The position numbers were made by a program, and so were the translations under genes. 5,686 nt of DNA, from assembly GCA_028287725.1 (NCBI GenBank), contig JAQBPC010000608.1, positions 1-5,686 of the forward strand, written 5' to 3'. The stretch is from Chloroflexota bacterium (GTDB lineage Bacteria; Chloroflexota; UBA5177; JANWHV01). Below the pieces are notes generated by a model. That model did no database searches. It was not told the origin of the DNA and saw only the letters and a program-made list of their open reading frames with translations. Below, in pieces: positions 1-4,972 of this stretch; position 1 is the stretch's first letter, and every line of letters starts with the position of its first letter.

Positions 1-500
1 GAGAGTAGCGTGAGCGGCAAACCGATCTCGTTGTTGAAGCTACGCGGGCTTGCCAGCACCGGCATCTGGGTGGCCAGGGCGGCGGCAATCACGTCCTTGG
101 TCGTCGTCTTACCCACGCTTCCCGTAACACCGATCACGCGAAGATCGGGGAACCGCGAGCGCCACCAGCCGGCAAAGCCTTGCAGCGCCTGCAACGGGTC
201 CGGCGCCAACCAGATGACGGACGGCAAGCGAGGCAGCTCTTGTTCCGGCAGGTGAGCAAGCAGCAGTGCAGACGCCCCTTGTGAGACGGCTGCGCCGGCG
301 AACCGATGACCATCCGAATGTTCGCCCTGCAGCGCCACAAACAGCCCACCCGGTTTCACGTCACGCGAGTCGTTGGTGGCAGGGCCGAGCAGCGCAGTCC
401 AATCCGGCTCACCGGCGGGAGTTTGCAGTACGCCGGTTCCGGATTCCTCGATATAGCGGCGCAAATCGCCCAGGGTCAGTTGCGCAAACGTTTCGAGCAT
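1..500 (-). CDS. murF: MurF, UDP-MurNAc-tripeptide--D-Ala-D-Ala ligase (N-terminal part, cut by window edge)
   Basis: MurF is the cytoplasmic ATP-dependent ligase that adds D-Ala-D-Ala to UDP-MurNAc-tripeptide, the last soluble step of the peptidoglycan precursor. Only 166 codons are present; the rest lies off the left edge. Residues 42-80 (TNDSRDVKPGG, then LFVALQGEHSDGH) match the N-terminal substrate-binding domain of Mur ligases. Residues 126-135 (TGSVGKTTTK) are the ATP-binding P-loop with Lys131. Residues 154-166 (SFNNEIGLPLTLL) are the block that separates MurF from MurE, whose P-loop usually reads GTNGKTT. The ATG at 500 is the first possible start, because an in-frame TGA lies two codons upstream. 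No clear Shine-Dalgarno is visible, and the gene starts 10 bp after the ftsI stop, so translational coupling to ftsI is likely (inference). It is the last visible gene of the operon. Confidence 0.93.
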   Translation of the reverse strand, partial: MLETFAQLTLGDLRRYIEESGTGVLQTPAGEPDWTALLGPATNDSRDVKPGGLFVALQGEHSDGHRFAGAAVSQGASALLLAHLPEQELPRLPSVIWLAPDPLQALQGFAGWWRSRFPDLRVIGVTGSVGKTTTKDVIAAALATQMPVLASPRSFNNEIGLPLTLL

Positions 501-510
501 CGTTCAGGCG

Positions 511-2502
511 TCAGGGTTTGTCGGCAGGGTAGCTGCACATCTGTTTCGGCTGCACCGGGTTCGACGCAGGTGGAATCTTGTAATAGTCGAAAAGGTGTTG
601 ATAGATGTCATGCACAACCGGCGCGGCAACCGTGGATCCCCACTGCGTTGCGGGCTTGTCCACCTTTACCAGCACGACAAATTGCTGGCTTAGATCGGCG
701 CCGACCGGCCCAAATGCTGCCGTACTAGCAATTGTAGAATTTCTATAGTAGTTGCCGCCGAGGCTCGGAATCGACGCCGTGCCCGTCTTCGCCGCGATGT
801 CGTATCCGGGCACCAATGCTTTGCATGCCTCCCCATGAACGGCCTGCTGCAGGAGCAGCTGCTTCATGCGGTCCGAGGTGTCCTGGCTTACCGCACGGTG
901 CAGCGCCGGCCAGGATGGTGTGGTAGTCTTGCCCGCCACGGTGTACGACTGCAGCACGTGCGGGTGTGGGAGCATGCCGCCATTGGCGAGCGCCGCATAG
1001 GCATTGACGAGCTGGAGCGGCGTGATGCTGAGACCCTGCCCATATGCCTGTGTCAGCTTGTCGATGGGCACCCATATCGGCTTTGGCGGCTTATCGTTCT
1101 GCTGGCGAATATCCCCAGCAATCTCGTCGGAAAGATCGACCCCGGTCCGCTGGCCAAAGCCAAAATTGTCGAGGACATAGTGGTACCAGGGGATAACAGG
1201 GATCTTTTCGCCGAACTGCGCGGCGCCAATGTTCGACGAATAGTGCAACATCTTGGATGGATTCTCAGCCCCACCGAAGACGCATGATGAAAGGCACCAA
1301 TTCATAATAGGTATGCCTTGATAATTGAGGACACCCGCGTCGTTCACCGTTGTGTTCTCATTGAAGTATCCGGCATCAAATCCGATTGCGATGGTGATCG
1401 ACTTGAAGGTCGAGCCAGGTTCATACTGCTTGCTCACCGCGGCGTTCGGGAACACATTGAAGATTGCCTGGTTAAACTTGTCCGCGTTGTAGTGCTTGGT
1501 ACCGATACCGGCTTTCTTCGCCAGTTGATTCACAAGTGCCCGCCAGTTGTTTGGATCGTACGTCGGGCTGGAGGCCATAGCCAGGATCGCGCCGTCGCTT
1601 GGGCGCTCGATAATGATCGAGCCGCCCGTGGCGCCCTGACTTTTCACTATCTTAGCAAGGTCACGCTCGGCCAGCAGTTGCACGTAGGCGTCGAGCGTAA
1701 GGCGCAGCGTCGCACCAGGCTGGGGTGCCGTATCAGATCCGTTCCCCACGCGGATAGTGTTCCCATGGGTATCGATGCGCACGCTGGTGTGGCCGGGCAC
1801 GCCGGTCAGTAGATTGTCGTAATAGTGTTCTACCCCGAATTGGCCGGTGTCGATCGGCTGGCTATTCGCCGGATACTGGTAGGCGACATAGCCGAGAAGC
1901 TGCGATCCCAGCGAGCCGTTTGGATAGGTCGGCTGGCTATGCGACTCGAGGCTGATGCCGGATACACCGAGGTTATTTATCCGATTAACGATCGTATTTG
2001 CCGTGGTGCGGGAGATGTCCGCTGGGAACGGGCATGTCGGGCTATCGGACCCGGCCAGGCACACATAGTTCCAGGTGGTGCTGAGCTGGGTCAGGAACTG
2101 ATTATAGTGCAGGAGATACTTGTCCTTGGCCTTGGCGATGGCCTGCTGATTGTGCGCCAATTTCCCACTCGGCAAGCGCACGGGAAACAGCACGTCGGCG
2201 AGCACCTGCGCCACCTTGGGCTTCTTTTTCAGAGGGATATACGGCGGCGCGGCGGCAAGCTTATAAACCGTCACCGTGCTGACAAGGTCATTGCCGTTGA
2301 CGTCGACGATGGTGCCGCGCGGCGGCTTCTCCGTCTGAGGCGCCGCGACATCCTGGGTGTAGTACTGCTGTAACGTCTTTGCTTGATCAGGCGACTGGCC
2401 CACCTGCAGTGCATACAACTGGTTGGCCAAGAAGCTGAAAGCAAGGAGGATGACGGCTAAAAGGGCAAGCTGCCGCCAACCTCGCCGTGCGATACGACGC
2501 AT
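511..2502 (-). CDS. ftsI: FtsI/PbpB-type septal peptidoglycan transpeptidase (class B PBP)
   Basis: Encodes a 663-residue class B penicillin-binding protein, the DD-transpeptidase that cross-links septal peptidoglycan outside the membrane. A short basic N-terminus (MRRIARRGWR) precedes one transmembrane anchor at about residues 11-30. The PBP dimerisation/pedestal module starts with PPRGTIVDVNG at 60-70 and includes LGYVAYQYP and GQFGVEHYYDNLLTGVPG (220-237). The transpeptidase domain spans about 260-640, with S364-TF-K367 (catalytic SxxK), S422-S-N424 (SxN) and K572-T-G574 (KTG), so all active-site motifs are intact. No PASTA domains follow, and the protein ends about 90 residues after KTG. 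Six cysteines (148, 157, 403, 407, 560, 656) fall in the predicted extracytoplasmic part. The ATG overlaps the preceding gene's stop by one base (TAATG), which fixes the start and suggests coupled translation. The upstream FtsL-type gene fits assignment to the divisome rather than the elongasome. Confidence 0.95.
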   Translation of the reverse strand: MRRIARRGWRQLALLAVILLAFSFLANQLYALQVGQSPDQAKTLQQYYTQDVAAPQTEKPPRGTIVDVNGNDLVSTVTVYKLAAAPPYIPLKKKPKVAQVLADVLFPVRLPSGKLAHNQQAIAKAKDKYLLHYNQFLTQLSTTWNYVCLAGSDSPTCPFPADISRTTANTIVNRINNLGVSGISLESHSQPTYPNGSLGSQLLGYVAYQYPANSQPIDTGQFGVEHYYDNLLTGVPGHTSVRIDTHGNTIRVGNGSDTAPQPGATLRLTLDAYVQLLAERDLAKIVKSQGATGGSIIIERPSDGAILAMASSPTYDPNNWRALVNQLAKKAGIGTKHYNADKFNQAIFNVFPNAAVSKQYEPGSTFKSITIAIGFDAGYFNENTTVNDAGVLNYQGIPIMNWCLSSCVFGGAENPSKMLHYSSNIGAAQFGEKIPVIPWYHYVLDNFGFGQRTGVDLSDEIAGDIRQQNDKPPKPIWVPIDKLTQAYGQGLSITPLQLVNAYAALANGGMLPHPHVLQSYTVAGKTTTPSWPALHRAVSQDTSDRMKQLLLQQAVHGEACKALVPGYDIAAKTGTASIPSLGGNYYRNSTIASTAAFGPVGADLSQQFVVLVKVDKPATQWGSTVAAPVVHDIYQHLFDYYKIPPASNPVQPKQMCSYPADKP

Positions 2503-2975
2503 TACTGCAGCACGTTAAACAACCCGTCCCATGCATCCTGCCACCAAGAGGTGATCGCGGCGTTGGTCGCGGGCAATACGACGGATGACTGAGGCGGCGT
2601 TGTGTTCTGCGCGACCACGCTCCCTGGGATGCTTGGCTGCACACTTAGCTGCTTGAATTGGCTTGCGTTACCCACGACCATCCCGAGCTTGACAGCCTGG
2701 GCAACGACATGCGTCACCGACGTTAAATTGTTCTTTTGCGCAATCAGGTCGTTTTCCTGTGCCAGCAAGGCGGTATACGTGGCGTTCGCCGACACAATAT
2801 CTTGTTTGGCGGAAACGATCTGACTCTGCTGCCAAAGGTAGAGAATGCAGGTCAAGCCGGCGATCAGAACGGTGCCGATGAAGAGAACCACCGGTCCCGC
2901 GGGCTGGCGAACCAGCTCCTCGGCAGGTGGGTGGACCGGCGCGTTGAGGTCTCGTGTCGCGCGGTGCAGGCTCAT
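2502..2975 (-). CDS. ftsL: FtsL-like (FtsL/DivIC family) bitopic septum protein
   Basis: A 157-residue protein with FtsL topology: a cytoplasmic tail of about 27 residues, one transmembrane segment at about 28-48 (PVVLFIGTVLIAGLTCILYLW), then a predicted coiled coil at about 50-86 rich in Gln, Asn and Ala (SQIVSAKQDIVSANATYTAL onwards). It closes with AQAVKLGMV (92-100), which resembles the A..LGM segment that ends the FtsL/DivIC coiled coil. FtsL proteins scaffold FtsB/DivIC and activate the septal synthase FtsW-FtsI. Sequence conservation in this family is low, so the call rests on topology and on its place between rsmH and ftsI, where ftsL normally sits. It is longer than usual FtsL (about 100-120 residues) because of a Pro/Ser/Val-rich tail ending in a Trp-containing segment. 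The ATG follows a weak AGGCGG site; the stop overlaps the ftsI start by one base. Confidence 0.78.
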   Translation of the reverse strand: MSLHRATRDLNAPVHPPAEELVRQPAGPVVLFIGTVLIAGLTCILYLWQQSQIVSAKQDIVSANATYTALLAQENDLIAQKNNLTSVTHVVAQAVKLGMVVGNASQFKQLSVQPSIPGSVVAQNTTPPQSSVVLPATNAAITSWWQDAWDGLFNVLQ

Positions 2976-3015
2976 AGACCGCCTACTCTCTTCTTATTCA
3001 CTCCAGGAAAGAGTA

Positions 3016-3945
3016 TCAGAGCCGCTCTGCCACACGCAACCTCGCGCTTCGTGCGCGAGGGTTCGCTTCCACCTCGCCTGGCTCCGGCATCACTGCGTGA
3101 CGACTCAATAATCTGAGTATGGGCTGTCGATCGCAGGTGCATACGGGCTGGCGCGGTGGGCATCGACACTCTTTCGCCTCCTCGTGCAGGAATCGTTTTA
3201 CAATCCGGTCTTCCAACGAGTGGAAGGCTATTACCGCTAATCGACCGCCGGGCCGCAACAGGCGAACCGCCTGCGGCAGCGCCAGGGTTATGCTGTCCAA
3301 TTCGCCGTTGACTGCTATGCGCAGCGCTTGAAAGACCGTCGTCGCCGGATGAATACGTCCCCGGCGTCCCTTTGTCTGTGCTACCAGGTCCGCCAGCTGT
3401 GCCGTTGTCTCGATGCGCCGGCTCGCCCGAGCCCGGACGATTGCCGCCGCGATTCGTTTCGCCTGTGGTTCCTCGCCATACTGCCGTATTAGATCCGCCA
3501 GCTCTTGCTCGCCGAGGTCATTAACCAGGTCTGCCGCTGAAGGACCCCGCGTGGGGTCCATCCGCATATCGAGCGGGCCTTCCGCTTGAAAACTAAATCC
3601 ACGTCGTGCTACGCCAAGTTGAACGCTGCTCACACCGAGATCGAACAGGATGCCGTCTACCTGCTCCCACCCTTCCCTCTTCGCCGTGGCCTCAAGATCG
3701 CGAAAATTGCTTTGCACGACCCTGGCCCGCTCGCCGTAGGGTTGAAGGCGGGTCCGCGTTCGCTCGATGGCCTCAGGGTCGGTATCCAGCGCGAGCAGCG
3801 TGCCGTCCGGCCCGCTTGCCTCCAGGATCCCTGCCGCGTGACCACCGCTCCCCGCGGTGCTGTCGATATAACGTCCTCCCGGCCGAAGTGCTAGCCCCTG
3901 GAGGGTTTCCCGGTAGAGCACCGGAACGTGCTCTACGCTGGCCAC
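3016..3945 (-). CDS. rsmH: RsmH (MraW), 16S rRNA m4C1402 N4-methyltransferase
   Basis: A 309-residue protein of normal family length. RsmH uses S-adenosylmethionine to methylate N4 of C1402 in the 16S rRNA decoding centre, in the cytoplasm. The first block is VPVLYRETLQGL (8-19). The SAM-binding loop is DSTAGSGGH (28-36), followed by the acidic ALDTDPEA (52-59). DGILFDLGVSSVQL (97-110), GFSFQAEGPLDMRMD (116-130), FQALRIAVNGEL (205-216) and AFHSLEDRIVKRF (240-252) are hallmark RsmH blocks. The C-terminus holds a four-cysteine cluster (C260, C262, C269, C271) and ends NPRARSARLRVAERL. The start is GTG at 3945, chosen because a strong AGGGAGGT site lies just upstream and the protein then begins with the expected short lead before HVPVL. 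It follows mraZ after an unusually long 173-bp gap. Confidence 0.96.
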   Translation of the reverse strand: MASVEHVPVLYRETLQGLALRPGGRYIDSTAGSGGHAAGILEASGPDGTLLALDTDPEAIERTRTRLQPYGERARVVQSNFRDLEATAKREGWEQVDGILFDLGVSSVQLGVARRGFSFQAEGPLDMRMDPTRGPSAADLVNDLGEQELADLIRQYGEEPQAKRIAAAIVRARASRRIETTAQLADLVAQTKGRRGRIHPATTVFQALRIAVNGELDSITLALPQAVRLLRPGGRLAVIAFHSLEDRIVKRFLHEEAKECRCPPRQPVCTCDRQPILRLLSRHAVMPEPGEVEANPRARSARLRVAERL

Positions 3946-4118
3946 GATACCTCCCTGGCTCTGCCATCAAGCCCTATGAGTTAGAAGTGTAACAATTCGA
4001 TACTGCTGAGTATATGTTTGCCGGTTTACCTCGTTCAGAACCATCTTGCCTCACGAAGCCTGCCGTGAAAATGGCTCGATATTCGTGTTCGCGCTGCGCC
4101 GTTCCTCCTTGCCCCGCG
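3946..4118 (-). other. mraZ-rsmH spacer with possible internal promoter
   Basis: This 173-bp gap is long for an otherwise compact operon (other junctions are -1, 10 and 40 bp). On the minus strand it holds a possible sigma70-type promoter: CTGAAC (4038-4033), an 18-bp spacer and TATACT (4014-4009). The -10 matches consensus at five of six positions, but the -35 at only three. A small inverted repeat, ATACT-GCTG-AGTAT (4000-4013), overlaps that -10 and could be an operator or chance. A perfect AAGGAGG (4110-4104) just after the mraZ stop has no start codon at usable distance. No terminator with a T-tract was seen, so read-through from mraZ is expected. Confidence 0.4.
3949..3956 (-). promoter_or_regulatory. 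Shine-Dalgarno site of rsmH
   Basis: AGGGAGGT lies three bases before the GTG at 3945. It is one of the best ribosome binding sites in the window and decides the GTG start of rsmH. By contrast ftsI and murF lack clear sites and probably rely on coupling. Confidence 0.75.
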
Positions 4119-4556
4119 CTAAATGTCCAGACCCATGCTCGAGAGCCGCTCGGCAATGTGCTCGCCGTCATCCTCGACCTTTGGCCTGGCCGCATCCCAG
4201 CGCGCCTGGCCCCAGATTTCCACCTTGCTGTACTGACCCACCACCACCGCAGTTTCATCGAGTCCGGCATACTCGCGGAGGAAGGCTGGAATTAATACGC
4301 GCCCCTGCCGGTCAAACTCGCACTCGGTTGCGCCTGAAAAGATGAAGCGCTTGTAGTTTCGAACATCGGGTTGCGTGGAAGGCAACTTGTCCAGCTTTTC
4401 CGCGTATTCCTGCCACTCCTGGGCGGGATAGATCACCAGACAACCGTCGAGCCCGCGCGTGACGATCGCTCCTTCGCCCAGTCGCATGCGGAATTTGGCC
4501 GGGATGGCCAATCTTCCTTTGCTATCTAGACTATGTGCGAATTCGCCTAAAAACAT
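4119..4556 (-). CDS. mraZ: MraZ, transcriptional regulator of the dcw cluster
   Basis: A 145-residue MraZ, the usual size. MraZ is an AbrB-like (SpoVT/AbrB swapped-hairpin) DNA-binding protein that forms ring-shaped oligomers and binds tandem repeats in front of its own gene; in E. coli it represses the dcw operon. Two DxxGR half-repeats are visible: D11-SK-G14-R15 followed by LAIPAKFR, and D82-RQ-G85-R86 followed by VLIPAFLREYAGL. Between them lie ITRG-like (IVTRGLDGCLVIYP, 31-44) and IFSGATECEFD (72-82). The ATG at 4556 is preferred because the family begins MFxGE and GAGGAAG sits directly before it, though the spacing is short. A GTG at 4595 would add 13 residues but lies inside the operator array and has no ribosome site. 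It is the first gene of the cluster. Confidence 0.95.
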   Translation of the reverse strand: MFLGEFAHSLDSKGRLAIPAKFRMRLGEGAIVTRGLDGCLVIYPAQEWQEYAEKLDKLPSTQPDVRNYKRFIFSGATECEFDRQGRVLIPAFLREYAGLDETAVVVGQYSKVEIWGQARWDAARPKVEDDGEHIAERLSSMGLDI

Positions 4557-4575
4557 CTTCCTCGACGGCTGGGGG

Positions 4576-4615
4576 TTATCCCCATTTGTCCCCACTTATC
4601 CCCACTGTTATCCAC
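4576..4615 (-). promoter_or_regulatory. Four-unit 10-bp repeat array, probable MraZ operator
   Basis: Read on the minus strand, four consecutive 10-base units run without gaps: GTGGATAACA (4615-4606), GTGGGGATAA (4605-4596), GTGGGGACAA (4595-4586) and ATGGGGATAA (4585-4576). The last three share TGGGGAnAA; the first is degenerate. Known MraZ operators are tandem TGGG-type boxes at 10-bp spacing just in front of mraZ, bound by successive subunits of the MraZ ring. Position (20 bp before the mraZ ATG, just downstream of the candidate -10), period and core all fit. Binding here would block initiation or early elongation, giving negative autoregulation of the cluster (inference). Confidence 0.85.
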
Positions 4616-4616
4616 A
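4608..4616 (+). promoter_or_regulatory. Perfect DnaA-box 9-mer overlapping the MraZ array
   Basis: TTATCCACA on the plus strand is an exact match to the classical DnaA box (TTATNCACA). It overlaps the degenerate first unit of the MraZ array. On the same strand TTATCCCCA (4596-4604), TTGTCCCCA (4586-4594) and TTATCCCCA (4576-4584) differ from it at one or two positions. Those three are better explained as MraZ boxes. Whether DnaA binds is unknown. Confidence 0.35.
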
Positions 4617-4624
4617 GTGACGTC

Positions 4625-4653
4625 AGTATACGATGCGCCGGGCCGTGGCACCA
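4625..4653 (-). promoter_or_regulatory. mraZ: Candidate mraZ (dcw) promoter
   Basis: TATACT (4630-4625, minus strand) matches the sigma70 -10 consensus at five of six positions. Seventeen bases upstream, TGGTGC (4653-4648) is a poor -35 with two matches, so this end of the element is uncertain. Initiation would fall near 4618, giving a leader of about 60 nt that carries the whole repeat array. Support comes mainly from the -10 and its position relative to the operator. Confidence 0.45.
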
Positions 4654-4785
4654 GATCTTTTCCACCCCGAAATTGGCTATTGTCGCCCGCTTCCTGTGCT
4701 CAATGATCGCTCTTTCCCTCTGATAGACTCGAGAAGCGCTAGAGAGCTCAATCTGCGTCCAAGCAACCTACGGGACCTCATGCTC

Positions 4786-4806
4786 AACAGCCGGCCTTAG
4801 GCTGTT
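4786..4806. other. Hairpin (7-bp perfect stem, 7-nt loop)
   Basis: AACAGCC (4786-4792) pairs perfectly with GGCTGTT (4800-4806) around the loop GGCCTTA. Neither strand has a following T-tract, so a standard intrinsic terminator is unlikely. It lies about 170 bp upstream of the mraZ -10. Function unknown. Confidence 0.4.
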
Positions 4807-4816
4807 CGGCGTGCTG

Positions 4817-4840
4817 GGAGACGGGGATATTCCCTACTCC
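4817..4840. other. Imperfect hairpin
   Basis: GGAG (4817-4820) pairs with CTCC (4837-4840). An inner GGGG/TCCC stem closes around ATAT, with a two-by-two internal loop between the stems. It is eleven bases after the AACAGCC hairpin. It is short and could be chance in GC-rich DNA. Confidence 0.25.
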
Positions 4841-4880
4841 GTGCTCACTCTAGCCCTTCCTGGGCATGAATGGACCCCTG

Positions 4881-4900
4881 GTGGGGAGAAGTGGGGGGAA
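4881..4900 (+). repeat. Second MraZ-like repeat pair, opposite orientation
   Basis: Two adjacent 10-base units on the plus strand, GTGGGGAGAA (4881-4890) and GTGGGGGGAA (4891-4900), match the GTGGGGAnAA unit of the mraZ operator, but on the other strand and about 265 bp further upstream. Further TGG triplets recur roughly in phase at 4861, 4871 and 4902. This may be an auxiliary MraZ site; with only two good units, chance in a G-rich tract is not excluded. Confidence 0.4.
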
Positions 4901-4912
4901 TTGGTACTATCA

Positions 4913-4962
4913 GGTGGGTTTGGTAGCCAGTCTGGCGTGCTGAGACGGCTACGGAACCCGCC
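4913..4962 (-). terminator. Long stem-loop after the upstream gene, terminator-like but without T-tract
   Basis: Reading the plus strand, GG-x-GGGTT (4913-4920) pairs with AACCC-x-CC (4955-4962), GTAGCC (4923-4928) with GGCTAC (4947-4952), and GTCT (4930-4933) with AGAC (4943-4946). One bulged A (4929), a small internal mismatch and a nine-base loop remain. The structure begins 10 bp after the stop of the minus-strand gene ending at 4973, as a 3'-end stem-loop would. No T-run follows on either strand. It could end or stabilise that transcript, or insulate it from the dcw promoter. Confidence 0.45.
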
Positions 4963-4972
4963 GTGCCCGTGT

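Larger units (their letters stand above)
4616..4972. other. Non-coding region upstream of mraZ
   Basis: About 355 bp without a convincing gene. Besides the mraZ promoter it contains three hairpin-forming segments and a G-rich 10-bp tandem repeat on the plus strand (4881-4900), each listed separately. A minus-strand frame of 79 codons (5073-4834) has Pro/Gly-rich, non-protein-like composition and overlaps the unrecognised upstream gene, so I do not call it. No tRNA or recognisable RNase P, 6S or SRP RNA signature was seen by eye. Confidence 0.6.

Noticed and set aside
134..728. Overlapping open frames on both strands between 10 and 728
   Set aside because: They are shadows of murF and the end of ftsI, whose real frames show the conserved motifs.
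835..2373. Three long plus-strand open frames (835-1287, 1318-1812, 1825-2373) opposite ftsI
   Set aside because: All lie in the frame whose codons are exact complements of ftsI codons. Stops there arise only from TTA, CTA or TCA in ftsI, which are rare, so long mirror frames are expected. ftsI itself has all family motifs.
4557..4595. Upstream GTG start for mraZ at 4595
   Set aside because: It would add 13 residues not seen in the family, sits inside the repeat array and lacks a ribosome site. The MFLGE start at 4556 is the family norm.
4576..4616. The repeat array as a replication origin or DnaA-box cluster
   Set aside because: Only one unit is a perfect DnaA box, no AT-rich unwinding region or dnaA/dnaN gene is near, and position in front of mraZ with a TGGGGA core fits an MraZ operator better.
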